Below are positions 6,609 through 12,221 of a stretch of 12,221 nucleotides of DNA, one piece after another. The translations under genes were made by a program, and so were the position numbers. Below the pieces are notes generated by a model. That model was given only the letters and a program-made list of their open reading frames with translations. It did no database searches and had not been told where the DNA came from. Position 1 is the first letter of the stretch; every line of letters starts with the position of its first letter. Origin of the DNA: DASUFH01 sp036274645. GTDB taxonomy: Bacteria; Acidobacteriota; Terriglobia; 20CM-2-55-15. The stretch is taken from contig DASUFH010000116.1 in NCBI GenBank assembly GCA_036274645.1, positions 1 through 12,221 of the forward strand. Direction: 5' to 3'.

Positions 6609-7345
6609 TCGCTCGGCCTTCCGTCGTGGCGATGGCCGGTCTTTTGATCACGGCGTTCTGGGCAGCGGCTCAAGCGCCCCAGTCCCCTTCCGGCGTTCCC
6701 GATATCACCGGATCGTGGGAACGGGCGCGCGATCCTTCCGCGCCCGGGGCGGGCCAGCCGCCCCTGAAACCACCCTATCTGCAGGAGTGGCGGACTAAAA
6801 CCCAGGCGATCCGCGAGGCGTCGGCCAAAGGCCAGCCGCTGGCGGATCGCGCCACGGCATGTCTGCCCGAAGGCATGCCGGCCATGATGGGCGCGACGTT
6901 TCCCATCGAGATTCTGCAGAGCAGGGGACAGGTCACCATCATTGAAGAAGCGTTTACGCAGGTCCGGCGCATCCTGCTCGACCGGCCGCAAAAGACGATC
7001 GACGATGTGGAGCCGAGTTTCTACGGATATTCCGTTGGTCACTGGGAAGGCGCCGTCCTGGTCGCGGAAACGATCGGTGTGCGCGAAAATGTGCTTTTCC
7101 AGAATGTCCCGCACTCGAAGGATATGCGCATCACGGAACGCTTCACACTCGGCGCCAACGGACTCCTGCGCGACGAAGTCACCATTGAAGATCCCGCCGT
7201 TCTGGAAAGGCCCTGGACCGTGAACTTCGCCTATCGCCGCATGCCGAACTACACACTGCTCGAGTACATCTGCGAAGACAATCGGGAATACGCCAATGAG
7301 CAGGGCCTGCAGAAGATACTCGTCGAGAAGGAAGCCGGGAAATAA
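6605..7345 (+). CDS. Conserved exported protein, partner of DUF6152
   Basis: A 246-residue exported protein translated from GTG, with GGAG about 7 nt upstream and a 4-bp GTGA overlap with the DUF6152 gene. Residues 1-22 form a signal peptide (hydrophobic core GLLITAFWAA). Visible landmarks are a PDITGSW start of the mature domain, CLPEGMP (86-92), PIEILQ, the RRILLD strand, a GHWEG turn (145-149), ITERF, TIEDP, PWTV and a final EYICEDNRE (220-228). I recognise this arrangement as a recurrent hypothetical exported family in Acidobacteriota and some Proteobacteria, but know no function for it. Cys86 and Cys223 are the only cysteines and could form a disulfide. The gene is complete and followed at once by a hairpin. 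Confidence 0.75.
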   Translation: MIARPSVVAMAGLLITAFWAAAQAPQSPSGVPDITGSWERARDPSAPGAGQPPLKPPYLQEWRTKTQAIREASAKGQPLADRATACLPEGMPAMMGATFPIEILQSRGQVTIIEEAFTQVRRILLDRPQKTIDDVEPSFYGYSVGHWEGAVLVAETIGVRENVLFQNVPHSKDMRITERFTLGANGLLRDEVTIEDPAVLERPWTVNFAYRRMPNYTLLEYICEDNREYANEQGLQKILVEKEAGK

Positions 7346-7363
7346 CGGCCGGATTGCCGGCCG
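7346..7363. terminator. Hairpin between convergent genes
   Basis: CGGCCGG-ATTG-CCGGCCG is a perfect 7-bp stem with a 4-nt loop. It starts right after the stop of the plus-strand gene and ends 7 bp before the stop of the converging minus-strand gene. There is no T-tract on either side, so it may act as a weak bidirectional terminator or as an mRNA 3'-end stabiliser. Confidence 0.45.
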
Positions 7364-7370
7364 CAATCAC

Positions 7371-7925
7371 TTAGTCGATCAGGATCCCGACAATCTTCAA
7401 TTCATCCCCAAACCAGGCGAGCCGGAGCCCGAACTGCGTGTCTCCCGTGTGATACACAGCCGCCGAGGGCGGGAGACCGGGCACGCGCAGTTCGTCTTTG
7501 CCTTCGTTCAGGTCCTTATGGATTTGTGTGATGAAAAGCCGGCCGGTCAGAAATCGTATCCGGCTCAACTGCTCGGGACCCACGGCAAGCACCTTGGGTC
7601 GAAGCTCGTTCAACAGGGCGGCGGCCATTTCCAGCTGGTCCGGTAAAGCGCTCTCCGTGTCCTGAAATCGATCTGCAAATTGTTCGAGGTCTTCCGGTGA
7701 GATCTGGCCATTCATGATGCCCATTGTCTGGAGCGCCATCATCTCCAGGAATGCAAAGATCGACTCACGGATTTCCGCATCGGTGGAGTCTTCGGCGCCC
7801 TGTGTCATGAACGTCCGAAGGTTACCGCTACGGTCTTCAGGGTCGGTCACATACGCCGGCAGGATCCCCTTCAGACGGTCCAGGTTCGATTCGATCTGGA
7901 ACAGGGTTGCCAGCAGACGATTCAT
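7371..7925 (-). CDS. Unrecognised acidic helical protein
   Basis: I do not recognise this 184-residue protein. It has no signal peptide or membrane segment. Residues 1-145 look mostly helical and acidic (IESNLDRLKG, AEIRESIFAFLEMMALQ, ISPEDLEQFADRFQ, LEMAAALLNELRP). The last 45 residues appear beta-rich (LPPSAAVYHT, FGLRLAWFG, LKIVGILID). Its codons look less GC-rich than those of neighbours: two sampled lines give 48% and 57% GC against 68% in a sampled ankyrin line. The ATG lacks a Shine-Dalgarno, but a 9-codon leader ORF with a strong AAGGAG lies just upstream, and a one-base shift would join it to this frame. The true N-terminus may therefore be longer or translationally coupled. It stands alone on its strand between a hairpin and a repeat. 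Confidence 0.6.
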   Translation of the reverse strand: MNRLLATLFQIESNLDRLKGILPAYVTDPEDRSGNLRTFMTQGAEDSTDAEIRESIFAFLEMMALQTMGIMNGQISPEDLEQFADRFQDTESALPDQLEMAAALLNELRPKVLAVGPEQLSRIRFLTGRLFITQIHKDLNEGKDELRVPGLPPSAAVYHTGDTQFGLRLAWFGDELKIVGILID

Positions 7926-7933
7926 TGCGGGAA

Positions 7934-7963
7934 TCAGGCGCTTCTTTTGATAATGATCTTCAC
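7934..7963 (-). promoter_or_regulatory. Short leader ORF with a strong RBS
   Basis: On the minus strand GTG at 7963 begins nine codons reading MKIIIKRSA and ends in TGA at 7934, 8 nt before the ATG of the next gene. AAGGAG (7977-7972) lies 8 nt upstream of the GTG and is the best ribosome-binding site nearby, whereas the downstream ATG has none. This may be a coupling leader peptide. Alternatively it is the true start of the 184-residue protein separated by a one-base frameshift near an AAAA run, since the other frame then reads KKRLIPAMNRLL. Confidence 0.4.
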
Positions 7964-7973
7964 GGGGAGGACT

Positions 7974-8011
7974 CCTTTCTCACGGTCTCAATCAGGAATG
8001 CGTGAGAAAGG
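7974..8011. promoter_or_regulatory. 11-bp perfect dyad overlapping the leader RBS
   Basis: CCTTTCTCACG (7974-7984) and CGTGAGAAAGG (8001-8011) are perfect inverted copies with a 16-nt centre. On the minus-strand transcript the second arm supplies the AAGG of the leader ORF's Shine-Dalgarno, so folding would hide that site. It could be an RNA switch, an operator for a dimeric regulator, or a chance hairpin. Confidence 0.4.
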
Positions 8012-8049
8012 TGGAGAAACTGACATGCGGAGGCTGGTCCCCGCAGCTT

Positions 8050-8131
8050 GTAGGGGCGGTCTATGACCGCCCGACGTTTCGGGACGGAAATATTCAGCCT
8101 GAAACGCCGGGCGGTCATCGACCGCCTCTAC
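8050..8131. repeat. REP-like double palindrome, copy 2
   Basis: The arms GTAGGGGCGG...GACGTTTC (8050-8080) and GAAACGCC...CCTCTAC (8101-8131) are inverted copies, 28 of 31 positions matching, around a 20-nt centre. The left arm is nearly identical to copy 1 and contains GGGCGGTC-TAT-GACCGCCC. The element lies 16 bp beyond the stop of the ankyrin gene, the typical REP position at the 3' end of a transcript, where a hairpin can protect mRNA. The plus-strand open frame across it is a translation of the repeat and not a gene. Confidence 0.8.
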
Positions 8132-8147
8132 AGAGGGGCAGGGGGCG

Positions 8148-9563
8148 TTACTTTGGATCCGCTCCATGCTCCCGCAGGAAATTCACCACGGCCGTCCGGC
8201 CCATCTCGGACGCAAAGCGCAGCGCCGTCTGTCCTTCCCGGTTTGTCATCGTGCTGGGCCTCGCGATCCTTGCCGTCAGACTCGTCGTGTCCGTCACCCG
8301 CGCATTGACGTCGGCTCCGGCCGCGAGCAATATCGTCATCGTCTCGATCGAGCGCTCCACGACATCCGGAGGCGGTCCGGGTCCCAGCACGCTTTCTGCC
8401 GGACGTGTGCCGATGCCCGCCGCGGCCATAAGGGGCGTTACACCCATGGCATTGGGAAGGTCGACGAGAGCGCCGTGCTCCAGCAGCAGTTGGACCACCT
8501 CGTTATCGAACGTCTGCGCCGCGCGCAGCAGTGGGGTCGCGCCGGTGTTGAGCAGATCATCCTTGAACCGGCCGCTGTTTCCGCTCCGGCTCGGCTGCAG
8601 CATGTTGAGCTGGTGATTGGTATCGACGCCTTGGTCGAGCAGCGCCCGGATCAGCGCCATCGACTCCGGCGGCCGCGGACCGGGCCGGCTGTCGGCCCCG
8701 GCCCGCATGTTGATGGCGATGTAGATGGGGGTCCGGCCCCACCAGTCCCAGGTGTGCGGATTGGCGCCGCGATCCAGCAGATCTTTCGCGGCTTCGTAAT
8801 GCGCGTTGTCGATGGCCATCATCAGGGGCGTCATGCCATCCGGATTCGGCCGGTCGATATCCGCGCCGCCCTGAAGCAGCGCGTCGATACACGGACGGCA
8901 TCCACCCCGCGCCGCGTAGAGCAGGGGCGTGAGACCTCCCGCCGGCCGGTACTGGACGCGCGGCTCCGAAGTCATCTGGTTGCCCCAGTCGTTCGCTTCG
9001 GCGCGCGCATTGACTTCCGCTCCCCTGGAGATCAGGAACGCGACCATCTCGGGATGGCCTTCCGCCGCGGCCCACATCAGCGGCGTCTGCTTGCGTGACT
9101 GCTCCCGGGCATTGACGTTGGCGCCGTGACTCACGAGGGCTTCCGCAACCGAAACAACGCCCGTCCGCGCGGCCAGCATCAGTGGCGTCTGCCCGTCCTG
9201 GTTCGCGCGATTGGCGTCGGCGCCCGCGTCGAGCAGCATCCGAACCATGTGGATATTGGCGGCGCGCGCCGCTTCCGACAACGGGGAAGAACCATAGGTG
9301 TTGCTGACATCGGCTTTCGCGCCGCGCGCGAGCAACGTTTTGACGAGGTCTTCATATACGCGGTAAACCGCCCAGTGAAGCGGCGTCGATCCATCCGCCT
9401 GCGCCGCGTTCACGTCCATGGTCTGGCTGAGCAGTTCCAGCGCGGCCTTGCGATCGCCCGCTTCGATGCGGTCCGCGAGCAGACTGTCCTTTTCCGCAGA
9501 TGCAGTCTGCGTGACCACGGACAGGGTGAGCGTGATCAGGAGGGCAATCCGCTTATACGACAT
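8148..9563 (-). CDS. Secreted ankyrin-repeat protein
   Basis: A 471-residue protein with a signal peptide (1-23, hydrophobic core ALLITLTLSVV, cleavage SA-EK) and about ten ankyrin repeats filling the rest. Typical repeat motifs are GSTPLHWA (58-65), GQTPLMLAA (124-132), QTPLMWAAAEGH (159-170), GLTPLLYAA, GMTPLMMAI, GATPLLRAA (341-349), GVTPLMAAA and GQTALRFA (444-451), each followed by a LLxxGAxxN-type turn. Non-repeat insertions interrupt the array at about 191-208, 287-340, 385-408 and 421-442. Ankyrin repeats bind proteins, so it is probably a periplasmic scaffold rather than an enzyme. The ATG at 9563 lies 11 bp inside the end of the upstream metallo-hydrolase gene and has no clear Shine-Dalgarno, which fits translational coupling. 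It is the last gene of the operon and is followed by REP copy 2. Confidence 0.92.
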   Translation of the reverse strand: MSYKRIALLITLTLSVVTQTASAEKDSLLADRIEAGDRKAALELLSQTMDVNAAQADGSTPLHWAVYRVYEDLVKTLLARGAKADVSNTYGSSPLSEAARAANIHMVRMLLDAGADANRANQDGQTPLMLAARTGVVSVAEALVSHGANVNAREQSRKQTPLMWAAAEGHPEMVAFLISRGAEVNARAEANDWGNQMTSEPRVQYRPAGGLTPLLYAARGGCRPCIDALLQGGADIDRPNPDGMTPLMMAIDNAHYEAAKDLLDRGANPHTWDWWGRTPIYIAINMRAGADSRPGPRPPESMALIRALLDQGVDTNHQLNMLQPSRSGNSGRFKDDLLNTGATPLLRAAQTFDNEVVQLLLEHGALVDLPNAMGVTPLMAAAGIGTRPAESVLGPGPPPDVVERSIETMTILLAAGADVNARVTDTTSLTARIARPSTMTNREGQTALRFASEMGRTAVVNFLREHGADPK

Positions 9564-10554
9564 TGTGGTTCAGCTTGTTGTGATGCGCCCACAGTCCCTT
9601 GTGGAGGTCATAGATGAACTTCCCCGGATCTTTGAACGTCCGGGGCAGCCCGTCGAGGACGCCGGCTTTCAACATTTCTTCGGGGGTGTCCGCCTCGCGG
9701 ACGCGATCAACCGTCCGGTCGTAGATGGTGGACATCATGTCGCGCTCGGCTTTCAGCTGCGCGCGGGTCATCACCGGACCGAATCCCGGCACGATGCGTG
9801 TCTCGTCATCCGCGAGCTTGAGCAGCCTGTCCATTGCGTCGACGCGCCCACCGATCCACGCGCCGGTGAAGTAGTCGAGTTCGGGATCACGCGCGGGCGA
9901 CGCGACATCGCCGACGGCGAGCAGGTTGGCGTTCCGGAAGAAGACGTAAATATCGCCGCTCGTGTGCGCCTCGATCAGGTAACCATAATCGATCTGCTCG
10001 CTGCCGGCCTTCAGTGAACCTGTTGTATAGAAGGTCTCGGTGGGCTGCGCCGCTTTTGGCCGGGGCGTTGAATAGCGGTCCTCCGCCGGAATCCAGTAAG
10101 GCGTCGACATCCACTGCTTCGTGTTCACGTGCGCCAGGATCCGGCCCCCGGCCTTGCCGAACGCTTCATTCGAGCCGGTGTTGTCGGCGTGATAGTGCGT
10201 GTTGAAAACAATGACGACATGACCCGCCGCGTTGATCTCGCGTGTCTCGATGGCGGTCAGCGGGTTGATTGGCTGAATCCGGATCAGACTGTCGCTGTCG
10301 CCGATGGGAAGGTTTCTGAATAGACCTGGAGCGTTTTCCGGCGACCCTGTGTCGACCAGCAGGATCAGACCGGAACTGTTGGTCAGATAGACAACGTTGG
10401 TTCCGGCGTTGATGACGGAAACCGTGTCGCCGCGGGACTGCGCCATTGCGAGCCGCGGCAGAACCAGCATTCCGGCCAGGAAGCCCCGCCGCGAGAGCGT
10501 CCGGAGGCTGTCCCCATATTCAGACCCCTGCGATTGTTCCGGTGCTGTCGCCAA
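9553..10554 (-). CDS. Tat-exported metallo-beta-lactamase-fold hydrolase
   Basis: A 333-residue protein with a Tat signal (SRRGFLAG at 21-28, hydrophobic MLVLP, then AMA-Q near 36-39), so it should be folded and metal-loaded before export. The metallo-beta-lactamase fold is shown by VDTG (67-70), the metal motif HYHADN (His120, His122, Asp124), EAHTSGD (His197) and GDVAS (Asp216). The final ligand normally found in PGHGP is Phe258 here (VPGFGP), so the second metal site is probably altered. The substrate is unknown; hydrolysis of an ester, lactone or thioester is possible. The start is TTG at 10554, backed by GAGGAG 7 nt upstream; the next in-frame ATG (Met29) would delete the Tat motif. It overlaps the DUF1552 gene by 35 bp and the ankyrin gene by 11 bp. 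Confidence 0.88.
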   Translation of the reverse strand: MATAPEQSQGSEYGDSLRTLSRRGFLAGMLVLPRLAMAQSRGDTVSVINAGTNVVYLTNSSGLILLVDTGSPENAPGLFRNLPIGDSDSLIRIQPINPLTAIETREINAAGHVVIVFNTHYHADNTGSNEAFGKAGGRILAHVNTKQWMSTPYWIPAEDRYSTPRPKAAQPTETFYTTGSLKAGSEQIDYGYLIEAHTSGDIYVFFRNANLLAVGDVASPARDPELDYFTGAWIGGRVDAMDRLLKLADDETRIVPGFGPVMTRAQLKAERDMMSTIYDRTVDRVREADTPEEMLKAGVLDGLPRTFKDPGKFIYDLHKGLWAHHNKLNHNVV

Positions 10555-11860
10555 AGCTTTTCTCCTCGATGCCGATCCGGTTCAGCAGGCTCAAATGCAG
10601 ATTCGCCAGCGGCGTGTTCGCCGGCATGTCGATGTGCTTTCCCCCGGCGAGCTTCCCGCCCACCAGGATTGTCGGCAGGGGATATCCGTTGTGCCGATCG
10701 CTGTTCGACATGTTCGACCCATACAGGAATGTGGCGCTATCGAGCAGCGTTTCCTCGCCATCCGGGATCTTTGCCAGTTTCCCGGCAAAGTCCGCGAACT
10801 GCTGCATGTGCCAGGTCTGGATCCTGACGAGCTTTTCCATCCGCGTGAGATCGTTCGCATGGTGCGATACCGGATGGAACGAATCCGACACGCCGAGGTG
10901 GTTATATGAACGGTTCGTTCCCTCCGACACCATCATGAATGACACGACCCGCGTGACATCCGCCTGGAACGCCAGCGCAATCAGGTCGAACATCAGTTTT
11001 ACCTGTTCCGGAAAAGCGTCCTGCGGCCCGATGGGGGCGGGCGGCAGATCGATTCCGCCGAGATCCTTCTCGGACGCCTGTTCAATCCGCCGTTCGATTT
11101 CCCGTACGCTTTCAAGATAGCTGTCCAGCGCCGCGCGATCTCCCGCGTCGAGTTCCCGCTTCAGCGCCGCCGTCTGTCCGCTGATGCGATCGAGCAGGCT
11201 GAGATTCAGCTTCGAGATTGCGTCGCGTTCTTCCGCGTTATCGCCCTCGCCGAAAAGTTGAATAAAGACTTTCCTGGGGTTGAATTCCATCGGCAGAGGG
11301 GAAGTGGCGTCGCGGAACGACAGCGTGGAGCTGTAAAAGCAGCGCTGGTTGCCGCACGCGGCCGACTGGATCGTCGTTTCCGACGCCAGTTCCAGCGACG
11401 GCAGTGTCGTGCCCTGGCCGATCCGCTTCGACGCGATCTGATCCAGCGTGGTGGACATCTTTGCGCCCGACGCCTTGTCATCCGGACGCAGGCAACTCAG
11501 CCACGTGGCCGGCGTGCGGCTATGAACGCCGCCCTCCATTGCCTTGTTCTGGAGGTTTCCGATCGAGATCACCTGGCCCTTGTGCGGTTCGAGCGGCTTC
11601 ATGATTGGACTCAGCTGGAAGGCGGCGCCCTCGCCGGTGGGGGTCCATTTATCCATCGCTTTGCCGTGGGTCGTGTTCCACATGATCGCGCCGTGCGGGA
11701 TGTAGAAGAATCCCATGCGCGTTCGGGCGCCCGCCGCCGCCGCGGTCTGCGAGATGGCTGTTGCCGCCGGAATCATGGCGTCCAGCAGCGGCAGAGCCAG
11801 GCTGACGCCGGCGCCTTTCAGCAGCGTTCGTCGCGAGAAATGTTTTTTTGTGATGAACAT
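10520..11860 (-). CDS. DUF1552 (HXXSHH) Tat-exported protein
   Basis: A 446-residue member of the DUF1552 family (PF07586), named for its HxxSHH motif, seen here as HPVSHH (His329, Ser332, His333, His334). A Tat signal opens the protein (SRRTLLKG at 9-16, hydrophobic AGVSLALPLL). Other landmarks are FFYIPHGAIMW (51-61), LQNKAMEGGVHSRTPATWL (103-121), and SNMSNSDRHNGYPLPTILVGG near 382-402. The motif histidines look like metal ligands and the family has been compared to the DUF1501/sulfatase-like group, but no reaction is known to me. I start at 11860 because the 14 codons upstream in frame (beginning GGHRPP) are a translation of REP copy 3. The RBS there is weak (GGGAAA). In this order the DUF1592-type and DUF1552 genes are regular partners, and the gene's 3' end carries the RBS of the next gene. 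Confidence 0.92.
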   Translation of the reverse strand: MFITKKHFSRRTLLKGAGVSLALPLLDAMIPAATAISQTAAAAGARTRMGFFYIPHGAIMWNTTHGKAMDKWTPTGEGAAFQLSPIMKPLEPHKGQVISIGNLQNKAMEGGVHSRTPATWLSCLRPDDKASGAKMSTTLDQIASKRIGQGTTLPSLELASETTIQSAACGNQRCFYSSTLSFRDATSPLPMEFNPRKVFIQLFGEGDNAEERDAISKLNLSLLDRISGQTAALKRELDAGDRAALDSYLESVREIERRIEQASEKDLGGIDLPPAPIGPQDAFPEQVKLMFDLIALAFQADVTRVVSFMMVSEGTNRSYNHLGVSDSFHPVSHHANDLTRMEKLVRIQTWHMQQFADFAGKLAKIPDGEETLLDSATFLYGSNMSNSDRHNGYPLPTILVGGKLAGGKHIDMPANTPLANLHLSLLNRIGIEEKSFGDSTGTIAGV

Positions 11861-11877
11861 CGCTTTCCCGGTCCCCG

Positions 11878-11900
11878 GTAGGGGCGGTCTATGACCGCCC
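11878..11900. repeat. REP-like half unit, copy 3
   Basis: GTAGGGGCGGTCTATGACCG and the following CCC match the left arm of copies 1 and 2 exactly, but here there is no second arm. It lies in the 69-bp gap between the partial upstream gene and the DUF1552 gene. It can form a hairpin GGGCGGTC-TAT-GACCGCCC that could separate expression of the two genes. Confidence 0.75.
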
Positions 11901-11929
11901 AATCATTCGAATGCCGCGCCGCGTCGTTT

Positions 11930-12221
11930 TCACTTGACCGCCTGCATACGGAACGCGTCGCTCTGGACGACGCCCGCAACGATGGCCGACAACCGGTAAT
12001 CGTCTTTCGCCGCTCGACGGACTATCGCCCGGACCTGCGGCATATCGTAATACTGAAGCTCGCGTCCCACCGCGTACATCAGCAGTTTTTCCGTGAGGGC
12101 CTGCGCAAACTGATCGGCGCCCGTCCCACTCGTGAACAATCCATCGCGCAACTGCGCCGGTCCATCGATTCCTTTTCCATTCGGCAGGACCGTCTTTGCG
12201 TCGATCGGCGCGTCGGCCACG
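11930..12221 (-). CDS. C-terminus of a DUF1592/DUF1588/DUF1585-type protein (partial)
   Basis: Only the last 97 or so codons are in the window; the gene continues beyond the right edge, and the GTG near 12220 is internal rather than a start. The visible part matches DUF1585 (PF07624): PIDAKTVLPNGKGIDGPAQL, then LTEKLLMYAVGRELQYYD and RAIVRRAAKDDYRLSAIVAGVVQSDAFRM. In this family DUF1585 closes a long exported protein that usually carries a c-type haem domain (DUF1587/1592/1595/1588 upstream), which cannot be checked here. It is the first gene seen of the minus-strand operon and is separated from DUF1552 by 69 bp containing REP copy 3. Confidence 0.9.
   Translation of the reverse strand, partial: VADAPIDAKTVLPNGKGIDGPAQLRDGLFTSGTGADQFAQALTEKLLMYAVGRELQYYDMPQVRAIVRRAAKDDYRLSAIVAGVVQSDAFRMQAVK

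Noticed and set aside
6386..7366. Minus-strand open frame of 326 codons opposite the DUF6152 pair
   Set aside because: Shadow frame; the plus-strand genes have signal peptides, RBSs and conserved motifs.
8002..8616. Plus-strand open frame of 204 codons beginning in the REP element
   Set aside because: Its first part is a translation of the palindrome (GAVYDRP, GGHRPP peptides), and the rest is antisense to the ankyrin gene.
11861..11902. Fourteen-codon N-terminal extension of the DUF1552 protein
   Set aside because: The extra codons translate REP copy 3 and its flank; the Tat signal follows naturally from the ATG at 11860.

Overview
The window is GC-rich DNA (roughly 60% by eye) in which most genes encode exported proteins. 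The family mix is a Tat-exported DUF1552 protein beside a DUF1592/DUF1588/DUF1585-type protein, a DUF6152 protein, a PF20091-type alpha/beta hydrolase, an NHL-repeat/TonB_C fusion, an RGGG tract after a signal peptide, and intergenic GGGGCGGTCTATGACCGCCC palindromes. I associate this combination with Acidobacteriota (Bryobacter/Solibacter/Vicinamibacter-like lineages). That placement is inference; there is no rRNA or marker gene here.

Layout. Positions 1-470 hold no gene: a MITE-like inverted repeat lies at 1-105, a REP-like double palindrome at about 197-263, and an extended -10 promoter near 378-406. It feeds an exported animal-type haem peroxidase (471-2144, +). Converging on it with a 4-bp gap is a minus-strand NHL beta-propeller/TonB C-terminal fusion (2149-3366) that lacks a normal start and signal peptide. 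Upstream of it on the minus strand are a secreted alpha/beta hydrolase (3505-4944), a zinc-ribbon protein (5026-5679) and a pilin-like membrane-anchored protein (5680-6054), the last two abutting as TAG|ATG. Divergent from these, on the plus strand, is a coupled pair: DUF6152 (6168-6608) and a conserved exported protein (6605-7345, GTG start). A short hairpin separates that pair from an unrecognised, lower-GC minus-strand gene (7371-7925), which has a tiny leader ORF and an 11-bp dyad upstream of it. A second REP-like element (8050-8131) follows.

The right part is a minus-strand operon, in transcription order: a partial DUF1585-ending protein (off the right edge to 11930), a DUF1552 protein (11860-10520), a Tat-type metallo-beta-lactamase-fold protein (10554-9553, TTG start) and a secreted ankyrin-repeat protein (9563-8148). 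The last three overlap (35 bp and 11 bp), which points to translational coupling. A single REP-like half unit sits between the first two genes.

Working together: the operon looks like one envelope/periplasmic module of unknown substrate. The peroxidase, hydrolase and DUF6152 pair are also exported and could belong to the same extracytoplasmic chemistry, but the sequence does not prove this. No tRNA, rRNA, CRISPR array, transposase or phage gene was seen.
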